Positions 9,133 to 17,947 are shown, numbered from the stretch's first letter. The stretch is 64,000 nucleotides of DNA from Leptonema illini DSM 21528 (GCF_000243335.1 NZ_JH597773.1:686489-750488); one strand, 5' to 3'. Notes: generated by a model not told the origin, from the letters alone. Program-made: numbers and translations.

Positions 9133-10197
9133 CTATGCATCAAAGCTGCGACGTGCCGGATACCGAAACAGACGTTGCCCGGGATTTCCGTGCAGCGAAT
9201 AAGCGGCCCACGTAAGGTCGCAAGTGCGATTCCTTTTACGGGCCTTCTGCCGCGCTTCGAAAAGCGCCTCACCGACGGAGCGCTCAAGAAAGATGTTGCG
9301 GTAGAATTCAAGGGCGAACTCGATCACCTCTTCGGTATCGGCGATATCCCACGACGTGCCGATATAACCCGAAACCCCGGAACGCAGAAAAGCTGAGGCC
9401 ATTCGATTCGCTTCGTCCAGCGAATACGATCCGAAGCTCGAGCAGCTGTTGGCAAAGACGAAATTCGGAGCGCTGCGCAATTGCTCGATCTCGCTCGATC
9501 GCAGGATCTTGCCGCCATGCAGCAGCCATCCCGTTTCGCCCTCTTCGTCACGGCCCGTATGCCCGGCATAATGAACGATATCGGCTCCCTGCATCTCTTC
9601 GAGCAGCGCAAGCCTTCCTATCCGCCTGCCCGATAAGAAACGAATGTCGATCAGGTCAGAGCTGATCTCGGCATTCAGCGTCTCGTAGAGCATCTGCCCT
9701 TCGCGGGCCGCCGAAGGAAGGTCGTTCGTCGGATCAGCGACGATAAGAATACGAAGTCGGTTTCGATCCTGCCGGCTACCATCCCGGTAAGAATAGGCGC
9801 CGGCAATATTACGCCCTATGATAAAGCGGTCGGCAAGAAACGATACGCCGTCATGCAGCAGCTCCCACGGAATATGGCCAAGGGCCTGATCGACATGCAA
9901 GAAAAGCACGCCGCCCTCTGACCGGCGCAGAATGTCGCGAATGCGCTCGGGAAAGAACTGCCTGAATACGATCTCGCCCGCTCTGAAAAGATGACCGGTC
10001 AGATCGCCCTCTTCACGATCGTCATCGATGCTGCCCGAGAGCAAAGCCACACGACGCACGACGCTTAAAAAGTCGTCGATCAGATCATCCTGAACGCGGG
10101 TCTGTAGATGCGCCTCTCGTCCCGGTGTTCTTCCCGAGAACAGGTTGAAGACGTTACGATCGCCGACGCGATCGATGATGAGATTGAACGCATCCAT
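9133..10197 (-). CDS. CHAT domain protein (caspase-like cysteine protease)
   Basis: 354 residues. CHAT domains are clan CD cysteine peptidases related to caspases and separase. The catalytic His block reads ADIVHYAGHTG (His213) and the Cys block FVFANSCSSFG (Cys252), both intact. LFLHVDQALGHIPWELLHDG, the usual CHAT opening, is near residue 105, and the end GEALFEARQKARKR...WAAYSLHGNPG is typical. The first 100 residues have no recognised domain and there are no TPR repeats, unlike many CHAT proteins. It starts 6 bases after pdxJ. Target unknown; a linked effector or immunity role is possible but unproven. Confidence 0.9.
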   Translation of the reverse strand: MDAFNLIIDRVGDRNVFNLFSGRTPGREAHLQTRVQDDLIDDFLSVVRRVALLSGSIDDDREEGDLTGHLFRAGEIVFRQFFPERIRDILRRSEGGVLFLHVDQALGHIPWELLHDGVSFLADRFIIGRNIAGAYSYRDGSRQDRNRLRILIVADPTNDLPSAAREGQMLYETLNAEISSDLIDIRFLSGRRIGRLALLEEMQGADIVHYAGHTGRDEEGETGWLLHGGKILRSSEIEQLRSAPNFVFANSCSSFGSYSLDEANRMASAFLRSGVSGYIGTSWDIADTEEVIEFALEFYRNIFLERSVGEALFEARQKARKRNRTCDLTWAAYSLHGNPGQRLFRYPARRSFDA

Positions 10198-10203
10198 AGC
10201 GGG

Positions 10204-10932
10204 TTAATCGGGCGCCTGCGCTCTTACGAGATCGGCCATCTCGCGAATGGCTCGCTCCAGTCCGACAAAGACGGAGCGACTAACGATGCCATGACCGATC
10301 GAGAATTCCTGGAGGCCTTTTATGGCGGCCAGCGGTCGTATGTTCTGATAGTGAAGGCCGTGCCCGGCGTTCATCTGAAGGCCGAGAGAGACTCCGTACG
10401 TGACGGCGAGCTCGATACGGTTCAGCTCTTCGCCATGCCTGCGCTCATCGAAAAGCTCGGCGTATCGCCCCGTATGCAATTCGACGGAGTCGGCGCCAAG
10501 AGCGCGCGCCTGCTCGATCTGATCACGCTCCGGCTCAAGGAATAAACAGGCCCGTATTCCCTCTGACTTCAAAGCGTCAACTACGGGTTTCAACGTGGAG
10601 GCCGATCGAATGGCGTCGATGCCGCCTTCGGTGGTGATTTCGAGACGATGCTCGGGCACAAGCGTTACCGTACGGGGACGTTGCTTGAGGGCGATACGCA
10701 GCATCTCTTCGGTAGGGGCCATCTCCAGGGTTACAGGCAGAAGGCTGACCTCAGAGATCAGTTCAAGATCTCGATCCTGAATATGGCGGCGGTCTTCGCG
10801 CAGATGAAGGGTGATGCCGTCCGCTCCGGCGATCTCGCAGATTCCGGCTGCCGTCGTTAACGATGGATAGGCCGTTCCTCGGGCCTGACGCAGGGTTGCA
10901 ATATGATCAAGATTTACGGATAAGGCTCGCAT
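10204..10932 (-). CDS. pdxJ: Pyridoxine 5'-phosphate synthase PdxJ
   Basis: 242 residues, the family length. PdxJ condenses 1-deoxy-D-xylulose 5-phosphate with 3-amino-2-oxopropyl phosphate in the DXP-dependent route to vitamin B6. Recognisable blocks are LSVNLDHIATLRQARG at the N-terminus, GITLHLREDRRHIQDRD, the PRTVTLVPE strand, CLFLEPE, VELHTGRYA and LQMNAGHGLHYQN. It is the first gene of the minus-strand run, diverging from acyP across 133 bases. Confidence 0.96.
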   Translation of the reverse strand: MRALSVNLDHIATLRQARGTAYPSLTTAAGICEIAGADGITLHLREDRRHIQDRDLELISEVSLLPVTLEMAPTEEMLRIALKQRPRTVTLVPEHRLEITTEGGIDAIRSASTLKPVVDALKSEGIRACLFLEPERDQIEQARALGADSVELHTGRYAELFDERRHGEELNRIELAVTYGVSLGLQMNAGHGLHYQNIRPLAAIKGLQEFSIGHGIVSRSVFVGLERAIREMADLVRAQAPD

Positions 10933-11065
10933 CGCATCCTCTGTAACGGCAGCTTTTCAGGGAACGATTCTTTTTTTTCATCGCTGCAAGGCAATCCATT
11001 CCGCTCCTTGCATGTCATGGAAATAAATGGCTGACAGCCGCTTTTCCTGGAATTGATCTGACATC

Positions 11066-11356
11066 ATGGACTCCGCTTCGCCGCAGATCTCTTCGCTACG
11101 CATCGTTGTACACGGCAGAGTGCAGGGCGTCGGATTCCGGCAATTCACGGCCGGGAAGGCCCGTCAGTATCGCATACGTGGGCAGGTGCGAAACATGCCC
11201 GACGGCACGGTGGAGTGTATCGCTCTGGCCGACGAGGCGACGATGAAACGTTTTCTCGCCGATCTACAAAAGGGGCCTCTTTTTTCGAGAGTGGATCGTG
11301 TGATAACTGAAAAGATACAGGCAACGGAGGTCCCTGACTTTCGCATAGTGTATTAG
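11066..11356 (+). CDS. acyP: Acylphosphatase
   Basis: 96 residues, the usual size. It hydrolyses carboxyl-phosphate bonds of acylphosphates. The phosphate-binding loop and catalytic Arg are in VHGRVQGVGFRQFT, and the catalytic Asn is in GQVRNMPDGTVECIA; both are intact. It precedes mgsA by 9 bases and heads a plus-strand run. Confidence 0.95.
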   Translation: MDSASPQISSLRIVVHGRVQGVGFRQFTAGKARQYRIRGQVRNMPDGTVECIALADEATMKRFLADLQKGPLFSRVDRVITEKIQATEVPDFRIVY

Positions 11357-11365
11357 GAGATATTC

Positions 11366-11833
11366 TTGAACGATATTCGAACCACCATGCGCGACAGAAA
11401 GCGAATCGCTCTTGTCGCCCATGATCACAGAAAAGAGACTCTGCTTGAATGGGTGGAGTTTAACAGCGGCTCTCTCTCACGACATCTGCTCTATGCTACC
11501 GGAACGACCGGTCGCCTGATCGAAGAACGCACCGGCCTGCCCGTGCAGCGACTGGAAAGCGGTCCGCTTGGCGGCGATCAGCAAATCGGCGCCATGATCG
11601 CCGAGGGCAAGCTCGACTTCCTCTTCTTTTTCTGGGATCCTCTCATGACGCAGCCACATGATCCCGATGTGAAGGCGCTTCTTCGTCTTGCCGTCGTCTG
11701 GAATATTCCGGTCGCGATGAACCGCTCTTCGGCCGACTTCATGATCTCGTCGCATCTGATGCGCGACGAATATGATCGACTCGTTCCCGACTACCACAGC
11801 TACCGACAGCGTAAGATCGAAAGCGATTCCTGA
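11366..11833 (+). CDS. mgsA: Methylglyoxal synthase
   Basis: 155 residues from a TTG start with AGGAGA just upstream. MgsA converts dihydroxyacetone phosphate to methylglyoxal as a glycolytic bypass that releases phosphate. Family marks include [54 protein letters not shown] (split here across the phosphate loop), [23 protein letters not shown] and the C-terminal [11 protein letters not shown]. The catalytic Asp is in [11 protein letters not shown]. Its TGA overlaps the ATG of the next gene, so translation of the sigma-54 activator is coupled to it. Confidence 0.96.
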   Translation: MNDIRTTMRDRKRIALVAHDHRKETLLEWVEFNSGSLSRHLLYATGTTGRLIEERTGLPVQRLESGPLGGDQQIGAMIAEGKLDFLFFFWDPLMTQPHDPDVKALLRLAVVWNIPVAMNRSSADFMISSHLMRDEYDRLVPDYHSYRQRKIESDS

Positions 11834-12819
11834 TGACGGAGCAGAACGAGCAGGATCCGCAACGACTGAGCAGTCGGTCCGGCGCCACATTCGTCTTTCG
11901 CGAAGACGGACCGATGGCGCGCATCCTCGACAGAGTAGAAAGGTACGCTCCGCTCGAACATCCCGTACTCATCACAGGAGAAACGGGCACCGGCAAAGAA
12001 CAGGTGGCCCGGCTTCTGCACGCTCATTCCAGAAGACCGGGTCGCCTCGTCTCGGTTAACCTGAGCGCTATTCCGCACGATCTGATCGAAAACGAACTTT
12101 TCGGGCATACGCGCGGCGCCTTCACCGGAGCCGACGCGACGACGGTCGGCTATGTGGAGCGCGCCGGCGAAGGAACGCTATTTCTCGACGAGATCGGCGA
12201 AATCCCCCTGCCCTATCAGGTGAAGCTTCTGCGCCTCATCCAGGAAGGCGAGTTCGAGAAGGTCGGATCACAGCGCACGCAGAAAAGCACGGCCCGCTTC
12301 GTCTTCGCCACAAATCGAAACCTGGAGGACGAGGTTCGCCGTAAGAACTTCAGGACCGACCTTTACTATCGTATCAGCTCGTTCACCCTGCATGTGCCGT
12401 CGCTTCGCGAACGCAAAGACGACATCCCGCTGCTCATCGATCATTTTCTGTGGTTTGCCTGTTCGGCGGCCGGACGGCCTCTGATGAAGATCAGCTCCGC
12501 TGCTCTGGAACGCTTATTAAAATACGACTGGCCCGGCAACGTTCGGGAACTGGAGAACATCATCTACAGGCTTGTGGCGCTCGTCGATGGAAACATAATT
12601 TTGCCCGAGCATCTTCCCGATATCTTTCGCGACGATCTGTTTATTTCGAAGCAGAAGGAGCTTGACTTTCACAAACGTCGCGCGAAAGAAATCGAGCGAG
12701 AACTCTTTCAGATGGCGATGATACGATCGGGCGGGAATATCAAGCAAGCGGCGCAGTTACTCGGCATTTCGCGAACGACGCTTCAGTACCGAATGCAGAA
12801 GGCGGCGGACGATGATTGA
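11833..12819 (+). CDS. Sigma-54-dependent activator, AAA+ plus Fis HTH, no sensor domain
   Basis: 328 residues. The AAA+ domain opens almost at once: Walker A GETGTGKEQ, the sigma-54 contact loop GAFTGA, Walker B GTLFLDEIGE, sensor I FVFATNRNLE, the R-finger region LREREKDD-like (LRERKDDIPLL) and WPGNVRELENI. A Fis-type helix-turn-helix ends it (NIKQAAQLLGISRTTLQYRM). There is only about 20 residues before the AAA+ core, so no receiver, GAF or PAS domain; activity must be set by expression or by a partner. It overlaps mgsA upstream by one base and the next activator by 8 bases. Confidence 0.93.
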   Translation: MTEQNEQDPQRLSSRSGATFVFREDGPMARILDRVERYAPLEHPVLITGETGTGKEQVARLLHAHSRRPGRLVSVNLSAIPHDLIENELFGHTRGAFTGADATTVGYVERAGEGTLFLDEIGEIPLPYQVKLLRLIQEGEFEKVGSQRTQKSTARFVFATNRNLEDEVRRKNFRTDLYYRISSFTLHVPSLRERKDDIPLLIDHFLWFACSAAGRPLMKISSAALERLLKYDWPGNVRELENIIYRLVALVDGNIILPEHLPDIFRDDLFISKQKELDFHKRRAKEIERELFQMAMIRSGGNIKQAAQLLGISRTTLQYRMQKAADDD

Positions 12820-14011
12820 AGAGGCGTTTGAGAAGCTCTTTCGCAACGGCTGGATCTCCAGGCGACAGTATCGCATCCTCAACGGCGAGCAATCTCGCTT
12901 TCATTCCGTAAAAGACGTCCTCGACTTCATCGAAGAACGGCAATGGACCGACGGCGCCGACCATGACGAGATACACGCCATCCTGCGACACAGCGCTCCG
13001 CCGCGAGACTTTCACCTGCTGCGCGGCTCGCTCAATCCGCGCATGGAGTCCATCTACAATACGGCGAAGAAGATGGCCGAGGTCGACACGACGCTTCTCA
13101 TTCTTGGCGAATCGGGCGTCGGCAAATCCCGCCTTGCCCGCATGATTCACGAACGCAGCAAGCGCAAGAGTCATCCGTTTATTACGGTTTCTTGCGGAAG
13201 CATCCCCGAGACACTGCTTGAATCGGAGCTTTTCGGCGTCGAGAAAGGAGCCTTCACCGGAGCGCATCGTTCTCGCGAGGGCAAGTTCTTTCTGGCCAAT
13301 CAGGGAACGATCTTTCTCGACGAAGTGGCCGAACTGCCGCTCTCATTGCAGGTGAAGCTGCTTCGCGTAATTCAGGAGAAGATGATCGAGCCGCTCGGCT
13401 CGGGCCAGGAGATCATGGTCGACGTGCGCATCATCGCCGCCACCAATCGCAACATCGAAGACGACGTGAAGAAAGGGCTTTTTCGCGAGGACCTTTACTT
13501 TCGCCTGAACGTCGTTCCTCTGACGCTTCTTGCGCTTCGCGAAAGACGCGAAGATATCGAAAACCTGACGCGCTACTTTCTCGATCAGTTTCAGAAGAAA
13601 TACGGCCGACCTTTTGAGATCCACGATCCCATCCTCTGGAATATCCTCAACGAATACGATTGGCCGGGCAACGTGCGTGAGCTCGAGAACACCATCGAAC
13701 GTCTGTGCGTGCTTGCCGAAGGCAGCCGTCTGCGTTATGAGGACCTGCCCGATCGCATTCTTGAACGCTTCCAGAAAATGATCGCCCATCAGGAATCGAC
13801 GCTGCCGTTAACCGAACGTCGCCTGCGACAGGAGACGACCGGATATCCGACGCTGGAAGATATGGAGCGCGATCATATTATTCGCACTCTCGTATATACG
13901 GGCGGCAAACTCATCGAGGCCGCCGAGCTGATGGGCATCCATCGCAACACGCTTCGCCAGAAGATCGAGCGCTACGGCATCGACCTCACCCATCTTTCGA
14001 TACAGAGATAA
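12812..14011 (+). CDS. Second sigma-54-dependent activator with short novel N-terminus
   Basis: 399 residues. An N-terminal region of about 90 residues (starting MIEEAFEKLFRNGWISRRQY) matches no sensor domain I know. The AAA+ core carries GESGVGKSRLAR (Walker A), GAFTGA, GTIFLDEVAELP (Walker B), IIAATNRNIED and WPGNVRELENTIERL. The C-terminal Fis HTH reads LIEAAELMGIHRNTLRQKI. It overlaps the preceding activator by 8 bases; such pairs can form hetero-hexamers, as HrpR/HrpS do, but that is only an analogy here. Confidence 0.93.
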   Translation: MIEEAFEKLFRNGWISRRQYRILNGEQSRFHSVKDVLDFIEERQWTDGADHDEIHAILRHSAPPRDFHLLRGSLNPRMESIYNTAKKMAEVDTTLLILGESGVGKSRLARMIHERSKRKSHPFITVSCGSIPETLLESELFGVEKGAFTGAHRSREGKFFLANQGTIFLDEVAELPLSLQVKLLRVIQEKMIEPLGSGQEIMVDVRIIAATNRNIEDDVKKGLFREDLYFRLNVVPLTLLALRERREDIENLTRYFLDQFQKKYGRPFEIHDPILWNILNEYDWPGNVRELENTIERLCVLAEGSRLRYEDLPDRILERFQKMIAHQESTLPLTERRLRQETTGYPTLEDMERDHIIRTLVYTGGKLIEAAELMGIHRNTLRQKIERYGIDLTHLSIQR

Positions 14012-14115
14012 CGGCGTCGAATCGTCCTGCTTACTTTCATGCCGGCGGATCTCCGTTCTCGAACGTCCTGACTGAATTTCAGTTGCCGCTATGAGCGGAA
14101 TTACTATGGTGAATC

Positions 14116-14523
14116 ATGCCAGAGACAGCCAGAGAACTCATCAACCGCTACTACAGGGCTTTCAACGACGGTAATATGACCGTATTTCTCGATCTGTTAA
14201 CCGCCGACGTCGTCCATGACATCAATGAAGGCGGGCGAGAAACGGGCAGAGAGGCATTCGCCGTTTTTATGGAACGCATGAACCGTCATTACAGAGAAAG
14301 GCTTACCGATATCGTCGTCTTTGCCAGTGCAGACGGGCGTCGAGCCGCCGCCGAGTTTATCGTGAACGGAGAGTATCTGGCTTCAGACGAAGGCCTGCCC
14401 GAGGCAAAGGGCCAGCGCTACACGCTTCCCGCCGGAGCCTTCTTCGAAATACGGGACGGAAAGATCGCCCGTGTAACGAACTACTACAACTTACAGAACT
14501 GGATCAAGCAGGTCAGCCAGTGA
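14116..14523 (+). CDS. SnoaL-like / nuclear transport factor 2 fold protein
   Basis: 135 residues. The opening ARELINRYYRAFNDGNMTVFLDLLTADVVHDINEG and the ending GAFFEIRDGKIARVTNYYNLQNW are the standard pattern of SnoaL-like (ketosteroid-isomerase fold) proteins; the central GREAFAVFMERMNRHYRERL also fits. Members are small-molecule isomerases, hydrolases or binding proteins and the substrate cannot be inferred. The stop overlaps the GTG of the GNAT gene, so it is the first of a tightly coupled trio. Confidence 0.85.
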   Translation: MPETARELINRYYRAFNDGNMTVFLDLLTADVVHDINEGGRETGREAFAVFMERMNRHYRERLTDIVVFASADGRRAAAEFIVNGEYLASDEGLPEAKGQRYTLPAGAFFEIRDGKIARVTNYYNLQNWIKQVSQ

Positions 14524-15119
14524 CGATCACAATCAAGCATGTAATCGGGCCCGAGCTGGCCCCGTATATCGAAGATCTGGCGCGACTGCGTATTCACGTC
14601 TTTCGTGATTTCCCGTATCTCTATGACGGCACGATCGCCTACGAAGAAAGGTATCTGAACACCTATCTGCAATCGCCAGACAGCGTCGTCATACTGGCCC
14701 TTGACGGAGAAAAGGTTGTCGGAGCTTCGACGGGCCTGCCTATGGCCGACGAAACGCCGGATTTCCAGGCTCCGTTCTTGCAGAGTTCGTTTGATGTGAA
14801 CCGCATCTTTTACTGCGGAGAATCCGTTCTTCTCAAAGATTATAGAGGCCGCGGCATTTATAAAGAATTCTTCAGCGGCCGAGAAGACCATGCGCTTGCG
14901 CTGCGATTCACCTATTGCACCTTCTGCGCCGTCGAGAGGCCTGAGGATCATCCGCTGCGGCCTGCGGACTATGCTCCGCTTGACGAGATCTGGCGACGCT
15001 TCGGTTACGAAAGACACGACGAAATCCGCACACAGTATCGCTGGAAGGATATCGATAACGATGCCGAAACCGAAAAACCGATGGTCTTCTGGATGAAGCG
15101 CATCGGAGGCTTTGCCTGA
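14520..15119 (+). CDS. GNAT family N-acetyltransferase
   Basis: 199 residues from GTG at 14520-14522, in a GTGA overlap with the SnoaL gene. The fold is suggested by LARLRIHVFRDFPYLYDG, YLNTYLQSPDSVVILALDGEKVVGAST and the acetyl-CoA loop region CGESVLLKDYRGRGIYKEFF (R-x-G-x-G/A type, here RGRGIY). The acceptor is unknown. Its TGA overlaps the ATG of the nitrilase-family gene. Acetyltransferase-plus-nitrilase pairings occur in other bacteria, sometimes as fusions, suggesting consecutive steps on an amide or amine substrate. Confidence 0.85.
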   Translation: MTITIKHVIGPELAPYIEDLARLRIHVFRDFPYLYDGTIAYEERYLNTYLQSPDSVVILALDGEKVVGASTGLPMADETPDFQAPFLQSSFDVNRIFYCGESVLLKDYRGRGIYKEFFSGREDHALALRFTYCTFCAVERPEDHPLRPADYAPLDEIWRRFGYERHDEIRTQYRWKDIDNDAETEKPMVFWMKRIGGFA

Positions 15120-15988
15120 TGCGAATCGCTTCGGCCTCGTACGATATCGGCTTCTTTGCCGGAGCCTCTTTCTCTGACTATGAAGCGAAGATCCGGCGCT
15201 GGATCACGTCGGCGACGGGGGCGCAGCTTCTACTCTTTCCCGAGTATTTCAGCATGGAGCTTGCCTCGCTTTTCACACCGGACGTTTACGGATCGTTATT
15301 TAGGCAGCTGGCCGCCATGCAGGATCTGCTGCCCGACTTCAAAAGCCTTTTTCAGAAAGTGGCGGACGATCAGGGAGTCGTGATCGTCGCCGGCTCTTTT
15401 CCAGTCGCCGTAACGCCGACCGACTATCGCAACCGCTCCTTTCTGTTTCGTCCGGGTGCGGCGCCGGATTTTCAGGATAAGCTGCTGATGACGCGCTTTG
15501 AAAAAGAAGAGTGGAAGATCTCGCCCGGGCATGACATTCGCATCTTCAATACGGATCTCGGAAAAATCGCCATCAACATCTGCTATGACAGCGAATTCCC
15601 GATCATTGCTCGCAGGCAGGTCGAGGCCGGCGCCGATCTGATCCTTGTGCCAAGCTGCACCGATACCAGGGCCGGCTATCATCGCGTGCGCATCGGATGC
15701 CAGGCGCGGGCCCTTGAGAATCAGTGTTTTGTCGCACAGTCCTGTACGGTTGGCGAGGCGTCCTGGTCGCCGGCCGTCGATCTGAATACGGGCGCTGCAG
15801 CGATATTCACGCCCGTCGACCGTGGCTTTCCCGATAACGGAGTTCTTGCAATGGGTGCGCTGAACGAGCCGGGATGGGTTTTTGCCGACGTCGATCTGAA
15901 TGATATCGATCGAGTGCGAAAGGAAGGACAGGTCTTCAATTATCGAGACTGGCCCGATCAATTCCGGGCTACAGGGCCTGTGGAGTAG
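15119..15988 (+). CDS. Carbon-nitrogen hydrolase (nitrilase superfamily)
   Basis: 289 residues. The Glu-Lys-Cys triad is complete: LLFPEYFSMEL, FQDKLLMTRFEKEEW and INICYDSEFPIIARR. Nitrilase-superfamily enzymes cleave or form C-N bonds in amides and related compounds. The sequence most resembles the Nit/aliphatic amidase branch that co-occurs with GNAT domains. It is the last gene of the SnoaL/GNAT/nitrilase unit with one-base stop/start overlap upstream. Substrate unknown. Confidence 0.9.
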   Translation: MRIASASYDIGFFAGASFSDYEAKIRRWITSATGAQLLLFPEYFSMELASLFTPDVYGSLFRQLAAMQDLLPDFKSLFQKVADDQGVVIVAGSFPVAVTPTDYRNRSFLFRPGAAPDFQDKLLMTRFEKEEWKISPGHDIRIFNTDLGKIAINICYDSEFPIIARRQVEAGADLILVPSCTDTRAGYHRVRIGCQARALENQCFVAQSCTVGEASWSPAVDLNTGAAAIFTPVDRGFPDNGVLAMGALNEPGWVFADVDLNDIDRVRKEGQVFNYRDWPDQFRATGPVE

Positions 15989-16412
15989 CATCCCGTGGTG
16001 TGGCTCCGCCTATCGTGACTGCCGGTCGTGGCGGAAAACCGAATAAACCACTGAGGACACGGAGAGAATCAAAGGTCAGGCAAGACAATCAGGAGGAATT
16101 TACCGCAGAGGCCGCTGAGGGCTCAGAGAGAACATCATAGAAGGGATGACACCTTATTATTATGCAGGGCCCCTCAAGATTTCCTCCGTGTCGCCGTGGT
16201 TCACCTTCTTCCTGGCTATTCTATGTTGATAAAGAGAAGAAGAAATACCCACGGAGGCACTAAAGGTCGGTTATCTCTAACCCCTCACTCCCTCCTTTCT
16301 CCGCGTCCTCCGGTTTCCTCTGTGGTTAGATTCTGGTTTTTCAGCCTGTTTTTTTTCTTCAAAGCTTTCTGCAAGCGGCCGAAATTGAGAGCAGCCGCAA
16401 GAGGTGTGAACC
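15989..16412. repeat. Gene-free block with about five degenerate CCACGGAGG-type repeats
   Basis: This 424-base gap has no credible gene but holds at least five degraded copies of a short element related to ACCACGGAGGACACGGAG. They lie at about 16045-16066 (+), 16102-16130 (+), 16183-16202 (-), 16248-16260 (+) and 16298-16329 (-). Comparable CTCCGTG/CACGGAG intergenic repeats are known by sight from many environmental bacterial genomes. Alternating orientation would allow long imperfect hairpins in RNA. Confidence 0.55.
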
Positions 16413-17186
16413 ATGCAGAACAGCGAACTTATTGAACGCACCTGGGAACTCTACTCCCAGCAGAAATTCCAGGAGATCGTTTCGGTCGCCGACGGACTGA
16501 ACGATACGAGCCTCGCCGAGATTCAACATCTGGCCCTGATGGAACTCGGGCAGCATCGGGATTTCACACCGACGGGCGATGGCATGTTCGGCGAGCTCTA
16601 TCGCGCCATGCACTCCTATCATAAACGCAACTTTGAAACGGCATCACGGGGCCTTGGCGGATGGATTCTCAACCGCGGATACTACGGCCAGTGGCTGCTT
16701 GATCGTTTTGTGGAGTCCTGCCGTCGCTCCTCTCAGTTTGATCTGCTTTTCAAAGTGGCCAGTCGTCTGATCCAGACGAATAAAAGCCCGCGAGTGGCCG
16801 AGGCCGTATTCCTTGCACTCTATCATCTCGGAAAATACGAAGATGCTCTGAAAATCTTCGACACGTATCGCGAACATTTCTCAGACGGTTCGCTGATGCA
16901 ATATGCAGGCGAATGTCTCATGAAGCTGCAGCGCTATGATGAGGCCGAGCGCTTCTTTCTCGCTCTTTTCAAGAAGATGAGCGGAAGGGATTATCAGGAT
17001 AACTACGAAGAGGTTCGGGATCGTTACGTAAAGGCGATGCCTGGCTTGAAGGCCCTCGAAAAGAAACAGGGGTTGAGCGAAGGGGAATGGATGGAAATAG
17101 GAATGGGGTATCTTTTCTCCGGTGATTACGCCCGGGCACTCGATATCTTTCAAAAGATTAAAAAGTCCAAACAGAAGGCCGCCTGA
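16413..17186 (+). CDS. Helical-repeat (TPR-like) protein of unknown function
   Basis: 257 residues. The sequence has TPR-like helical pairs, most clearly FLALYHLGKYEDALKIFDTY, CLMKLQRYDEAERFFLALFK and GYLFSGDYARALDIFQKIKK; the N-terminal half (QQKFQEIVSVADGLND, FGELYRAMHSYHKRNFETASRGL) is more diverged. No signal peptide is seen, so it is probably a cytosolic scaffold. The start ATG has GAGGTG upstream. A strong terminator overlaps its stop codon, so the gene is probably transcribed alone. Confidence 0.75.
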   Translation: MQNSELIERTWELYSQQKFQEIVSVADGLNDTSLAEIQHLALMELGQHRDFTPTGDGMFGELYRAMHSYHKRNFETASRGLGGWILNRGYYGQWLLDRFVESCRRSSQFDLLFKVASRLIQTNKSPRVAEAVFLALYHLGKYEDALKIFDTYREHFSDGSLMQYAGECLMKLQRYDEAERFFLALFKKMSGRDYQDNYEEVRDRYVKAMPGLKALEKKQGLSEGEWMEIGMGYLFSGDYARALDIFQKIKKSKQKAA

Positions 17187-17200
17187 GCGGCCTTTTTTTT
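17175..17200 (+). terminator. Rho-independent terminator
   Basis: An 8-bp perfect stem AAGGCCGC / GCGGCCTT with loop CTGA, followed by a run of T to 17200. The stop codon TGA of the preceding gene forms part of the loop. Confidence 0.92.
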
Positions 17201-17266
17201 ATCCGGAGCATAGCACGCCGATCAAGCATACCCACATGTAGCGGCTTTTCCTCTCCAGAACCTGAG

Positions 17267-17947
17267 TTAATTTACGCCAAGCAGCGTTAACAGTTCAGAA
17301 AAAGATTCAATGGTAGCGACGGCGCCTTCATGCTCGTCGGCGCTTCCATGGTGTCCGTAAAGGGTCGCCACAAAGGCCACATCGTTCGCCTTACCTGCAT
17401 CACGATCCGTCGTGCGGTCCCCGACGATGATACACTGCTCTGGCTTCAGCCCGTAGTCCTGAAGCGTACAGGCGACAAGCTCGTTTTTGTTAAAGATGCG
17501 AACGTTGTCAATGGCAGGCACGGCCTCGAAAAGGTGATCGATTCCGGCCGCTTTCAGAATGGCATCGACGTAAGCCTTGCGTCCGTTTGATGCCGAAAAG
17601 ATACGAAATCCCGCATCATGCAGCCTCTTCAGCGTATCGGCGACGCCGTCGTAATGAACGCCCTGACCTTCTTCGATGCGTTTTACAAGATCATCGAGGA
17701 TCTGTGCGGCTATTTCGTCACGATCGCTCTCAGCCAGCTCAGGCAGAAGATTCTGAAAGATCTTCTTCACGGGCTGCCCGATCTGAGCCATGATAGCAGG
17801 CAGATCGGGCAGCGTTTCGGGCCTGCCATGACGTTTGCGAAAATCGACCATCGCCTCATGATAGACGTCAAGCAGCATATCTTCGCTTGAGAAGAGTGTT
17901 CCGTCGATGTCGAGAAGAACGGCCTGAATGCCGCGAAGAACTGTCAT
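17267..17947 (-). CDS. HAD-superfamily hydrolase (phosphoglycolate phosphatase-like)
   Basis: 226 residues. HAD motifs: LLDIDGTLF (nucleophile Asp13 and acid Asp15), FSASNGRKAYVDAIL (motif II, Ser/Thr position in SASNG), the Lys in FNKNELV and IIVGDRTTDRDAGKAN (motif IV). The helical cap between motifs I and II places it in the beta-phosphoglucomutase/phosphoglycolate phosphatase group. Substrate unknown. It lies downstream of the 18004-18879 gene by 56 bases on the same strand. Confidence 0.88.
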   Translation of the reverse strand: MTVLRGIQAVLLDIDGTLFSSEDMLLDVYHEAMVDFRKRHGRPETLPDLPAIMAQIGQPVKKIFQNLLPELAESDRDEIAAQILDDLVKRIEEGQGVHYDGVADTLKRLHDAGFRIFSASNGRKAYVDAILKAAGIDHLFEAVPAIDNVRIFNKNELVACTLQDYGLKPEQCIIVGDRTTDRDAGKANDVAFVATLYGHHGSADEHEGAVATIESFSELLTLLGVN

